Of a stretch of 64,000 bases of DNA, positions 1-11,200 are shown piece after piece; within the stretch, counting starts at the first letter, position 1, and the number at the start of each line of letters is the position of its first letter. The stretch is from Bactericera cockerelli (lineage: Eukaryota; Arthropoda; Insecta; Hemiptera; Triozidae): the NCBI GenBank assembly GCA_024516035.1, contig CM044959.1, forward strand, positions 18,124,525 through 18,188,524, given 5' to 3'. A program made the position numbers and the translations under genes. The notes below the pieces were generated by a model. The model was given only the letters and a program-made list of their open reading frames with translations. It did no database searches and was not told the origin of the DNA.

Positions 1-127
1 TGTCGCGTCTTGCTCGGATGAAATCGAGAGCGGATTGAAAATGTCCGGCCAAACAGACGAAAAAAATTCACGCAAATTTTAATGTACATAGGTAGAAAAG
101 TAGGCTCAATAAAATTAGCAACCAGCT

Positions 128-430
128 TTCATATTGTAACGGTTATGACTACTGCCCGTGCTCCAGAGATCTTCAGATCGATCCCCGGACTGAGGGAAGA
201 AATTTGTAACGAAAATTTTTGTTCCTTCCAAAGTACAGAAAATGTGAGGTTGCCATTTCCGACCCAACACAGGCTGGGTGAGGTTAATGTGGTTGGCTGG
301 TACGATTCCTAGCGACTAGAGGGTAAAATGTTCTGAATATCTCAAATGTTAAAACTAAATAGTAGGTATCTCTGGACATGTAAGGAGCCTAGACATTAGA
401 TCTGGGCGTTCAATGCTTTACGCAAATTGC
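128..430 (+). repeat. SINE-6 copy, decayed
   Basis: The stretch starts with a tRNA-like segment (ACTACTGCCCGTGCTCCAGAG, then a B-box-like GATCGATCCCC). It continues with 'GGCTGGGTGAGGTTAATGTGG' and 'CTGGTACGATTCC', and ends in the 'GGACATGTAAGGAGCCTAGA' tail. The same order of blocks occurs at 36156-36500, 8462-8760 and, inverted, at 32140-33750 and 35571-35755. No coding potential was recognised. Confidence 0.7.
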
Positions 431-573
431 TTAAAATTAGCAAAACCCAACAAAAATGTTACTGTAAAGTATACAATTATACATATTGAGTTATTGAGAT
501 ATTTTATGGTTAAAATTAGGTAATAAATTGCCCGTTATGGAGGAACAATGTTTTCGGTCGAAAGAGAGATTAA

Positions 574-704
574 GGGTGGAATTAATATAGACGTTATTGT
601 AATACCTCTGTGGCGCTAAGTCACGGATTGCGTACTGTGTAAGATAGGGAAAACCGACACTTACCAACGACTTAAGTTATTGATGTTGTCTATTAATTCC
701 GCCC
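574..704. mobile_element. Short TIR MITE with TAA target duplication (Harbinger-like)
   Basis: The 131-bp element begins GGGTGGAATTAAT and ends ATTAATTCCGCCC, which are imperfect inverted repeats. It is flanked on both sides by TAA (571-573 and 705-707). A second copy in the opposite orientation lies at 58592-58711 and shares the interior (CCTCTGTGGC...CGGATTGCGTAC). A three-base TWA-type duplication is typical of PIF/Harbinger elements; that assignment is inference. It is non-autonomous and has no ORF. Confidence 0.65.
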
Positions 705-874
705 TAAAGTCAAAGAGAGTAAGCGTCAATGACATGTTAAATCTGAATGTACCCAGTAGTTTTGAGTGAGCGGGGTTAGCGCTTGTCACGTGCGACCATC
801 CTGGTACGTAATTATTGATTTTGGCTATACCCAGCCCAGCACAGTCTGAATGATGATAACATGGGGAGTATTGG

Positions 875-1085
875 GGAGCATGGTTTGTGAGTTATTATCC
901 TTATAGTATGTTTTATAAGGTAAGACAAAAATATATACAGTAAAATACATACAATGAAATTATAAAGAAAAAATAAATAGATTGAACAAAGAAACAAGAA
1001 CAAAAAGAGAATAAAGCTAATGTCCTACCTAAAGGGCGGGGTTATGGCCTGTGGCAATCTCTTCCACCCAACCCTTTTTGTGAGT
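875..1085 (-). repeat. LINE 3' end with conserved hairpin
   Basis: Read on the minus strand, the block has AACCC...GGAAGAGATTGCC, a short loop, GGCCATAACCCCGCCCTTTAG, and then an AT-rich run. The same core recurs at 4105-4275, 10440-10625, 26060-26165, 26466-26965, 41660-41725, 45460-45623 and 50120-50290, usually ending in AAT repeats. I interpret it as a 3' UTR of a non-LTR retrotransposon; no reverse transcriptase is present. Confidence 0.55.
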
Positions 1086-4000
1086 TTTCAGCGAATGAAG
1101 GTAAAACTCCCATCTCCTATGACCTACTCGTATAAAGCAAAGATAAGCCAAAAAGACAAAATTCTGAATAATAATGAACAAGCTATTGAGATCTCAAATT
1201 TAGTAAATAATTAGGTAGGTAGGTATCCCTCTTTTGTATTATGTATCCCTTTTTCGTATATGTAAATTGCCTTAACGATTAATTTTGCAATGACGTCTCA
1301 CTTATTGTTACATAATTGTTTTGAAATGGGATAGAGCACCAAGATTACGCAATTTTAGTTTAATCCGAGCATTGAAAATACCAAAACAAGAATGCAGGTT
1401 AAATGTCAAACTATCAACAAATCCGTGGCGGTTTCTCGGATATTTGCGAAAATAACATCGTATAGGTATTTTATAAACAAACGTATTGTAATCAAATATA
1501 AAAGAGAAATTGAATTTTTAAGCTTGTGCAAGTACATAATTTATATGTATGTATAGGGTCTGGGTTACATAGATATAGATATGCTACTCGTACGATCCCA
1601 GAATTTCCCTGATGATTTTTGTTTTCCTTTTGTAGGAATCCAAAGGTACTTCGATTTCGTTACTTGCACTTCGGGTGTATCCAAAGGTAAAGAATGAGAA
1701 ACATCTTGAGTTCGGAACGTGATTGGTGATACAATAACCGCGCTGTCTCTTTTTCTATAGAGCGTTCTTCACACCTCGGCCGAGGTGTTTGATATTATTA
1801 ATGTAAATCCATCAAACCTGATGATGTGAACTCCTGGGGAGGCATCAGGGAAGTCAGAAAGTAATTTGACAGCACCTACAGACAATTTGATATTTGAGAA
1901 CAATTTTCTGAGCCCAAATACTATGCTTGCTATCTATCCAGGACACTAAAAGCTCAGGTGGAAAACTTACCACTATCCAACCTGTAGGAAGCGCTTACTA
2001 GCTGATCGATAGCGTCCGACCTTTTACGCGAGATTAGAAAGGCTCGGGGCATGTTGCACAAAATAAGTAAACTGAGAATTCCCGATTTAATATTTTTCCG
2101 GTCCCAAAAAATATTGAATATTTCACTTATGAGGGGATAAAGCGCTTTATGTGACGAAGATTGGCGTGTGCTCTCTAAATTTCTACTGAGGGCAAACAAG
2201 TGTGCCGCGGATTTCGGTATGAACGAGACGAGTCCGAAAATAGATTTCTTACATCTCAGAGGTAGGGGCTAGTGCCCCGCGCTAAGCAACTGGAGTCTAA
2301 ATCTGTTTATGTAGGTATCGGTCAGCGGCATGTGTGTAGGTACGGCTTTTCATTTTATTTTTTGAACCTTATTTTTGGATCACAATCGAATTATATTATT
2401 GAAATGATCAGCTTTAAATAAGCTATACAGAAACTTTTGGTCCGAAAATTCAATAAAAAATAGGGGAATCATAGGAAACAACACAATTGACCAAGAAAAT
2501 TTATATTTACCAAACCAAGTTGATAAAAAGACCCTCAAATTTTGTGAAAGATTTCAAGGGGAAATTCAAAAACTTCTCTCAAAAGTCCGAGGCACATTGA
2601 CACTCGAGATCATTATAATTACTTCCTCAAAAAATTATTAGAAATTTTCGTCTATGCTGTTTTCCTTCTTTCCTTTCTATATTCAAACCAGAGTTTGTAG
2701 GTATTTTTGAAACCTCTCTAATCAGATGAATTCGATGGCTTATTAGATACTTATACTGACTTTTATTCTACAGGTATAATTAGGTAAATGCGTATATGTT
2801 AGGTAGGTATTATAACGAGTTACTAGACTTCGCACTCAAAGCTCAAAAGGCTCAGAACCAATTATTTCTACTTCTACTTATGAGGGAAAAAAAACAGGTG
2901 GGTTATATGAATGCCGCCCCCAGAATGCCAAGCCGCCCTTAATAGACTGGTTCTATTCCTCTCGGTGTAGCACGGGCGTCACAGAACGATCTTGTTTTTG
3001 AATTTCAGGCAGCATTTTATGAGTGCAGATTGAACTATTACAGAAACAAACTATTGATAATAATTACAAAAGTATTGTACATAACTGATACTGTCTAACA
3101 CTGCTACTCGTATTTTTTTTTTTTTACATGTGAATTTGAGACGGATCTGTACGAAAGGTTCGCCCTAAATTTGAAATTAGCCTAAACGTTAATTACTATC
3201 ATGATAAATCATAAGTTGGTACCTGACTGATTTATTATTTAAACCAGAAACTAGACAGTAGGAACTTTCCGTAACATTATGATGAAAAATGTATTTTATT
3301 CCACAAAAATTGTCAGTTAAAATTAATCTACCCAGCCGCCTATCCCTCCGGCCCTGTCTTCAGGATGCCACAAGTGATCGCGAGCTAGCAACACGTGGTT
3401 TGTATCTCAGCCATGTTCCAAAATAATCTAGTACCTATACCTATTTTGAAACCCTAACACAGAAGGGTTCTTCAATTTACTAAGAGAAGAACGTAGGCAA
3501 AATGAGGGGATTAAACCGTTTAAAAATTTAGCAAAATGTTTTGAAGTGGGATGGATTCAAGACTTCTCGAGAATTATTATTATTTTATTTTTTGAAGTTA
3601 AACTATTGATTTATATCACTGACCACAGTAGGTTGTCCTCTTTGCAAGTTGCAACTAAATTTTTACCATTGCTTTGAGCGCATTTCTGAATTTTGAAGTG
3701 TTTTATTAGTTTTTATCTATTTCATATTGTTTTTTAACTTCAACAGTAATAGTTTTAACTAGGATGTCAGGCAAAACTAACATTAAAGTAGAAAAAGTCT
3801 GCGTCATTAGCTCTTTGAATACACCACAATGGATCGGGATATTGTTTCACAAAATTTCATTAGTCCAGTGGAAATCGTCATTTCAGATAGTGAGGGTAAA
3901 AAAATCAGGGAGTATCTAAGTACCTATATTATACCTACTGATTTTTTGATAACTTGATTGGACCACTATCGGTGGAAAGAATCCATATTTGCTACTTCCT

Positions 4001-4104
4001 TTGCGACTTACCTATACGATGAACTAGAAGAAACACCCAACATCTCCTCACAATAAAAATAGTAGGAAAATGTGTGTTTGTGTGTGTAGATATAGGAATG
4101 AGTA
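1086..4104. other. Intergenic, no gene recognised
   Basis: This is AT-rich sequence with short spurious ORFs only (for example 1954-2199 on the minus strand). I see no recognisable domain, no tRNA and no strong repeat, apart from homopolymer runs near 3115. Confidence 0.5.
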
Positions 4105-4275
4105 CCCACCATAGTATTATTATTATAATACAACGCTTTATTAGGTATAAAAGGACATTATGTATACAAATAATAAATTTAACAATGACAAAAATGGAAA
4201 CAATATATACAATAAAAATGAAAAAGAATAGAAAATACATAAAAACATAATTCCTAACTAAAGGGCGGGGTCAGT
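4105..4275 (-). repeat. LINE 3' end with conserved hairpin, truncated
   Basis: Same family as 875-1085: CTAAAGGGCGGGGT on the plus strand next to an A-rich run and a TATTATTATTATAATA terminus. Only one side of the hairpin is preserved before the block breaks off near 4275. Confidence 0.5.
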
Positions 4276-4289
4276 AATTCACCGGTAAA

Positions 4290-4740
4290 TTGGATACCGG
4301 TAAATTGGAGCCGAGGTCCAAAAAGTTCAAGATATCAAAAAAATGATCAGAATAGACCCCTATTATTTTTGCATTCTAAGAAAATGTTGTTCTACAAAAA
4401 AAATATATCTTAAATCTTAAACCAATTCAAAGAAGCGGCGCTTGCGGCTAATATTTGCGGCCCTGCGGCCGTGGGATGCGGCAGATTTCAACCAAAAGTT
4501 TCGTGGTTCGTCTGGTGTATAATATTAATTTCCATACCAAATTTCAAGTCTCTACCTCTTACCGTTCTCGAGATATCCTGTTCACACACACAGACAGACA
4601 GACAGACGCACGGACCAATGGCTGAAAACAACTTTTTTGGTATCCTGAGGCTATGATTCGTCCAGAAATGTGAAAAACTGGGTAGGTCAAATTTTCGACG
4701 AATACAATACTTTCCTTATTATAGGATAAGGAAAGTAAAA
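4290..4740. repeat. Repeat with palindromic terminus
   Basis: The block carries GC-rich GCGGC motifs (4434-4475), a CAGACAGACAGACAG run (4587-4605) and a perfect 11-bp-arm palindrome at 4709-4736 (ACTTTCCTTAT, 6-base loop, ATAAGGAAAGT). The layout (CAGA run plus terminal palindrome) resembles the element at 39879-40590, although the sequences differ. I regard it as a non-autonomous mobile element of uncertain class. Confidence 0.4.
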
Positions 4741-5536
4741 ATTCGATGGCTCCAAGTTTTAGCCCGAGTCCACTGAAATTCCGTCAGACTCCACCAAAAA
4801 ATGGCAAAAGAGGTATCAATTTTCACGCTACTATTCAGCTCGCATTAGTTTCCGGAATAGCAAATCGGGATTCTTACCATTAGTGGTACTAATCCCAACA
4901 ACAAAGGAAATTATTGAAAATGCAGCTTTATCTTTTTTTTGTTCCAGTAGGTATTTACGAATCTACCTAAATATTTTACAGGCTTGGTGAACTCCTCCAA
5001 TATCTGAATCTTTTTTCATTTTTTCAATGCTGTTCAGAAAGGATAGAGATACACGTAACGTTATCATTACAGTGGGGGTATTTCACCTTCCATACAACAG
5101 AATCTTACAAACCAGCAACACATCAACCTCGACGGGACTATCTTTTGAAATTTATCAGGCCAATGAGTTCATTATTTGTGAAAGCTTTTTGAATGTAGAA
5201 AACGATGATAATTTTAATGAGCCGCCATACATGTAAAACTTGTTGATTCGCAATTTAGAAGGTCCTCATGATATCGACCAATGAAACCGTAGGACGTTTT
5301 TGATTGGTCCTTATTAAATTGATTTGAATATTTCGAAAAACCCGCGATTTTTGCCATTAAATAAACACACAACACAAACAAACAAGAGAAAGAAATTCGG
5401 AAAGTGGTTTCACTGGTGTTTAATGTAAATAATTAGTCAATCATATTACTTAATTATTACCTCACTAAATTGAATCACCTGTTATTGATAATCTGTGAAT
5501 TTTACCTGTGCGGATAACACCTAGCAATTTCCAGTC
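4741..5536. other. Intergenic and probable POLE3 promoter/5' UTR
   Basis: No gene was recognised upstream of the POLE3 start. The segment immediately before the ATG (about 5400-5536) is the likely 5' UTR, but no clear TATA box or initiator can be defended. Confidence 0.35.
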
Positions 5537-6572
5537 ATGGCTGAGAGTCTGGATGATTTGAACCTACCTACAGCTATAATTCACAGGCTGATCAAAGAAG
5601 CACTACCCCATGATGACGGTAAACTCATTGTGTCTAAAGATGTGAAATTAGCAGCAGGAAAAGCTGCCTCCCTGTTTATTCTTCATCTAACAACAGAAGC
5701 GTTGAGCATTGCCAATGAAAAGAATAGGAAAACTCTCACTGGGGCTGATGTTATTGAAGGTGTTAAGCAGTGTGGATTTGAGTCATTTGTTGATGAATTA
5801 CAACTGAAATTCCAAGGTAAAATTCATTAGGTAACACTTCTGATCAGTTTAAGATACTGAATCACTTGTGCAATATGTAATATATTTATAAAATCCGTTA
5901 ATGGGGCTAAATTACACCATGTTCAAAGGAGATAAACTCTGAAATCTTTCTTGATATAAGATAAAGATTTACAAGATAATTGCCATTCAGGTTTTGAGAA
6001 ACAAAAAATACCTTATGAGACTGATTCAAGTATATCAGAAGACTGAGTCAATTGAATCAGTCTGGCTGGGAGACTATAAACAGGGAACAGACCAGTAGTC
6101 TGGCTGGGGTACTAGAAACAGAGGATAGATTAGAGAAAAGCACTGATCAGCCTCACTAGCTGGTAGTTCTTCAAGGGTTCAAAATTCTTTTAAAAAAAAC
6201 TGTTAGAATTCTTCTCAACATGGTTACTGATTAGGTTTGTACCTCATGGAACCTCAAACCAATACCTTAAAATATAATATCAACCTTTCTCAACTCAATC
6301 TCATTTTTAAATAATTTATTTTTTCATGATATCTTCAGGAGTTGGATCAATAAATATAAAATCTACCTTTCTCAACTCAATCTCATTTTTATATAATTTA
6401 TTTTTTCATGATTTCTCCAGGAGTTGGATCAAAGAAAAGGAGGAGTCGCTCAAGAAAAAAAGACACCTCTAAAAATGTAAGCAATGTAGAAGAAATGGAG
6501 GTGGATGAGGCAGATGAAGAAGGAGAGGAAGAAGTTGAAGAGGAGGAGGAAGATGATAAAGAAGAGGAATAA
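5537..6572 (+). CDS. POLE3: DNA polymerase epsilon subunit 3 / CHRAC-14-like histone-fold protein; exons 5537-5816 and 6421-6572
   Basis: Encodes a 143-residue nuclear histone-fold protein. Family knowledge: it pairs with POLE4 in DNA polymerase epsilon and with CHRAC15/16 in the CHRAC remodeller. Exon 1 gives residues 1-93: the histone fold opens with 'LNLPTAIIHRLIKEALP' and continues through 'SKDVKLAAGKAASLFILHLT' to 'TLTGADVIEGVKQCGFESFV'. The donor is CCAAG|GTAAAA at 5816/5817 and splits a Gly codon; reading through it would stop after KIH. Exon 2, after TTCTCCAG at 6420, encodes GVGSKKRRSRSRKK, then an acidic Glu/Asp tail and TAA at 6570-6572. Both the basic patch and the acidic tail are typical of POLE3 (human is about 147 residues). 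The start codon is the first ATG and fits the family N-terminus. The intron holds a duplicated acceptor and VNTR units. VPS37A lies convergently downstream. Confidence 0.93.
6062..6165 (+). repeat. Degenerate units of the 38-bp VNTR family inside the POLE3 intron
   Basis: Two and a half diverged units (GTCTGGCTGGGAGACTATAA..., then GTCTGGCTGGGGTACTAGAA...) match the arrays at 17200, 25527, 26496 and 37121. No 3' body is attached here. Confidence 0.7.
6283..6436 (+). repeat. 82-bp tandem duplication spanning the POLE3 exon 2 acceptor
   Basis: The run CCTTTCTCAACTCAATCTCA through the polypyrimidine region, the AG acceptor and GAGTTGGATCAA occurs twice, with acceptors at 6338 and 6420. Only the downstream acceptor continues into the basic/acidic exon. 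Using the upstream one adds 82 nt and shifts the frame. Confidence 0.9.
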
Positions 6573-6957
6573 ATATATACCTACTATACCTTCCACCACT
6601 TAACTGATGGTTCTCTAATCAGGCCATTCTATTTCAGCTGTTTAGTGGTAATGAACCCAGCTGGGAGATGTCCATTACTTCTTCCAAAAATTGGTCCTAG
6701 TGTTTTGGAATGCAAGCTGAAATAATGTATCTAGTCCTGTCACACTATCAGGGTTAGATTAATTGTATATTCTGGCTGTATGGAATTAATTATAATTTTC
6801 TAAAAAATTACTAAATAGGATAATAATAACAAACAAACAAAACTAGGGATTTTTTTTGTTAAAAGGAAATATTTGCCAGTTAATGTGGAATCAATATGGT
6901 CCATGGTTCCTCAGAAGTTTTGATACAAGAAGAAAAAGATTTTTTTGTATAGAGAGG
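6573..6957. other. POLE3 3' flank
   Basis: Probable 3' UTR and downstream flank. An AATAAA overlaps the stop codon region (about 6569). The rest is unremarkable AT-rich sequence. Confidence 0.35.
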
Positions 6958-7604
6958 ATTTTTTTTTTTTAAGGATATGTTTCACAGCTTGAATTTTATT
7001 TTTGTGCCATGAAACAGGAGCTACTATAGACGCTTTGTGGTCTGTGTTGTAGCCATACCATTCCGTATATGCTCCCTCTTGATGGGCGAGAAGTGACACA
7101 AATACTTCCAATTAGGTTGCTTGGTCAACACAAGCGCACGGAAGGTATCCTTACAAAAAAACCAAATTAGAATACAATTTTTTGTCGGCAATGGGATCGA
7201 ACCGGACCTTCACATGGCAAGCGAGTGCTTAACCACTGAGCTAATCGCGCGTATTTGTTTGTTTGTTTTTTTTTTTTTTTTTTTTTAAAGATGAGTGTTT
7301 CAGCCGTTTTTATTTCGTAGCCATGAAACAGGACCTACTGTAGACGCTTGTGGTCTGTGTTGTAGCCTGCCCATCCCGTAGTATGCCTCCCCTCTGATGG
7401 GCGAGAAGTGACACAATACTTCCCAATTAGGTGCTGGGTCAACACGAGCGCACCGGAAGGTATCCCTTACAAACAACTGTAACCAAATTAAGAATACAAA
7501 TTTTTGTCGGCGCGGGGGTTCGAACCCGGGACCTTCCGCATGGCAAGCGAGTGCTTAACCACTGAGCTAATCGCGCGCTCTAACCACTGAGCTAATCGCG
7601 AGCT
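6958..7604 (-). repeat. Tandem pair of SINE-5 copies (plus a partial third head)
   Basis: Two copies (about 6958-7256 and 7262-7579) run in the same orientation, followed by a partial repeat of the head at 7579-7604. On the minus strand each begins with a tRNA-like head: an A-box-like TTAGCTCAGTGG, then GGTTCGAACCC as B box. A body follows, containing GTGTCACTTCTCGCCCATC and CCACAAGCGTCTA. The poly-T on the plus strand (7266-7286) represents the A-rich tail. The first copy is the more diverged. Confidence 0.75.
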
Positions 7605-8286
7605 CATGTACCTAATTACTTAATCAAGAACCAGTAATTCCCATGTTTTGACTACATTGTTTTACCAGATTGTGTGAAATATGTTTATGAATCACAATGA
7701 TGCATCCTATTTACCATCTGCTTGCCTGTCACTCAAAAGATAGCAGGTTTGAAAGTCCAGTTTCAACTGGACATTGCAGATGGATTTTTATTTCTTTTAA
7801 TTTCTCATGTGATTCTTTACTTTGTATGTCTAATAAGTTCTCTTATTGTTAGAAATGTAGGGTTAGTTAATGTAATGTATTATTTTGTAAATAAAAATTT
7901 CTTTTTTATATGGAATCTTGATTTTATTTCAATAAATTTTCAGTAGAAATAGTTTAAATAAATACTATTAAAAAATGTGGAATTATCTTTTTTCCAATTA
8001 CCAGTATGAAAATACAGTATTATCACAGGTTATTGTAAACATAGATAAAAAAAAAAAAATATCAGGTTATACTGTTTTTTGAAATAGTTTGAACCTACTT
8101 TCAGTTGCTAGATAGAAAAAAATAGTTCATGCTTCCCCTTCTTTAGAGACAGTAAATAAAAAATGTTACCTCTGTGTTTCTAGACTTCCTAGCTTCTGTG
8201 GAAAACGGTTTGTTATTACATGCATGCATGTATAATGTACAATCTATTACAAACCTTAATTATTGTCTAATATGTCTTCAATATCT
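7605..8286. other. Convergent intergenic spacer between POLE3 and VPS37A
   Basis: AT-rich sequence without a recognised gene. ORF-like openings here (for example 7722-7946 on the plus strand) show no family resemblance. It probably holds the VPS37A 3' UTR just below 8287. Confidence 0.4.
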
Positions 8287-11200
8287 TCATATTTTCAGTG
8301 ACAAATCAAATTTACCATGAAATCTAATGGCTAGCTTTTCTAAAGCTTCAAGTTGATATCTCAATCTTTCTTCTTTGGTTTGGAGTCTATGTGTGGTCTG
8401 AAAAGAAAAAAAATAAATAATTATTTTACATGTTTGATCATTGCATACTAACGTATAAATAAACAGCCCCCTAGTGTAGTGGTTGCAACTGGTTTCCATA
8501 GCCTAGAGATCCTGAGTTTGATCAATGGTAGGGTAGAATTTTCTAACCAAAAATTATATTCTGTTCCCTCCAAAGTAAAAAACATAAGATTGGCTGTTCC
8601 AGCTTCACCCAGGCTAGCTGAGGTTACTGTGGTTGTCTGGTACAATTTCTAGCAATTGGAGTGTAAAACCCCCATCCTAAATAACTCATATCAGGAAAAT
8701 AAAACCAAAAAGAGTCAATGGATATGAAAGGAGTCTAGAAATTGGATCTGGGATCCATGTAATCTCACCATGAGCTTATATGTTATTGTCTCATCTCATT
8801 GACATAGATTATTATTATCATTATGGGAAATAAAAAGCAACTTATAAACTAATATTATTTTGAGAAATTCCTTAGCTCATGTTATTTTAAGTAACTAGGT
8901 TATAGTGATAGGGATGATAAATGACACTCCAATTTACCCCTGAGACTTTTATAAAGTTTATACTATTACTTGTACTCCCCCCGATCTCAAAGGAAATGGA
9001 CACAAATTCTAGGCAATTTATTTTATTAAATTTGGATTTAAATTGTTAAGGAAATTATAGAACACCCTCAACGTCCTATAAGCTTAATAAAGTTAGTGTC
9101 AGGATTGGTTAGAATTCGATGAATTAAATGGGACCATCTAATGTCTCCATGTTCAAATTTCTCATTAGTAGTTCAGATTGCCTTACAAGGATCGTTTTGG
9201 GGAAAAAAAGTCGAGTATGAAAGTAGAAATGATTGAAATCGGCAAAAAATTTAACTTATAATATTAGAAATTCTCAGTAATTACTTATTGATTATGATTG
9301 GTGCACAAAACCTAGGGCTGAATTATAAACAGGATTAAAGTTAAGATTACCTAGACAGTCCTCAAGTCATGCTATTGTGTGCTGTGATTGGTTGAAAACT
9401 CTGACTTGACGGCATGTCTGGTTCATCTAATCTTTCATCCTGTTTCATAATTTGGCCATTAGTAGAGCATGGCCTGTACATACCATTTTGTATACAAAAG
9501 AAAATTATGTTTGGAAACCAAATTAAAAAAAAAAAATCAGTGAGTTACTATTTTATTTCACCTATTAAATAGCAAACAGCAACCTCATGATGACAAAATT
9601 ATGGAAAGAAGTTTACATTTTTCAAAAAGTTCTCACCATTCGTTTTTCTAATAGCTTGACAAAAAAGTGTCAAGATCTACTTTTTTATCCAGGAATTCTT
9701 CAACCATTTGATCACTTTCTTCTTCATGAACTTTCACTCTTTTCATTAATTGTTCCTATAATTGAGAAAAAAGAAAAATCATTGTAAACAAAAGAAATTA
9801 ATACATTAAGTGCATTATATTTTATTGTAAAAAATAATGAACCCACAGATTCTGCATACATGCTCCCAGAATATGCTTGAGAACTTTTTTATTCACCTTT
9901 ACTTCTAATTTTTTTAAATAAAAGTAATGAAATTTTATTCAAAAAGTACCTTTGTTTTAACAGAGGTTAATAAAAGTTGGTCAGAACAAGAAGAATAAAA
10001 AAAGGAATATTTGACAAATTCAACACTTTAAAGATTTAATTTTCTGTATTGCTTATTTGCTTACTACTTTCCTCTCTATAATTTTAATTACATTTCCAAG
10101 CCATGTAGAATGTTCCTTAGCTATTGATAATTTTACCTTGAAGTAGGGCCACTAGAACATCTGCTAGAGCTAGAAGTACTACAAATTCACTTACCTTGAT
10201 GTTTTGAGGTGAGTATTTTTCAACAAGTTGGTCATACTGTTGGTTTTTCATTTCATGTTTATCTTGCAGCTCTGTTAGTAATAATACTTTTTCCTTGAGA
10301 TCTTCAGTTTTCTCCTTCAGTACATTTTCTTTTTCTAGATTTTCATCTGAAAAGAATTTAATTTTTTTAGATACTGTTGCATTTTAAATGAAACATTAAA
10401 CATGTCATAAAGTAGTGCCAAACTCCATAATGTCTTTGTTGTGGCTACTTATTTATTATTATATATTACTATTGATTATTTAGTAGACAAATTACAATAT
10501 TTACAGTATAAAATGAATAATAACAGAAAAAAAAAATAAAAAAAATAGATTGAACAAAAATAACACAAAAATAAAGCTTATGTCCTATTTAAAGGGTGGG
10601 GTTATTAGCAATCTCTTTCACTTATTTATGTCTAGAAGTGACAAGTTCAATTAATAGTTGGAATTTTATTTGATCTAAACATTCATACAATCTTTCCAAC
10701 ACAAGATCTGTCCCTCTCTTACAGACTCAAAAATAAATAAATTACTATCAAACACTGACTACTATATGTTATCTTGTTATCAAACATAAACCTTGGTCTC
10801 ATATTTTCAAATATGAAATATTAATAATGAAAAAAAATATCTTTTCCTTATAGCTGGTTCTCAAAAAGATTTTCTTTTCCAAGGGATCACCATTGGTTCA
10901 TCAGTTCACTAAAAATACTTACTTGCTAGGGATTCATTGGCTGAGATCAAAGAATCAATTACACTCTCCATCTGTAGAACATTAGGTAATGCCTTGACAA
11001 ATGCTTCTAAATATTCGTCATTTTCATCTAGAAGTTTCAGTTCTGATAATGATAAGTCATTTAGGCCAGGGAGATTAGAGGGAGTTGTTGACTGTGGGGT
11101 ATTTCCATAGGACTGCTGAGGCTGGTATTGTTGATGATTTTGAAAATTTGAAGGTGTAGGAACATAGGTATTGTATTGTGAAACCTGAATCAAAAAGGTA

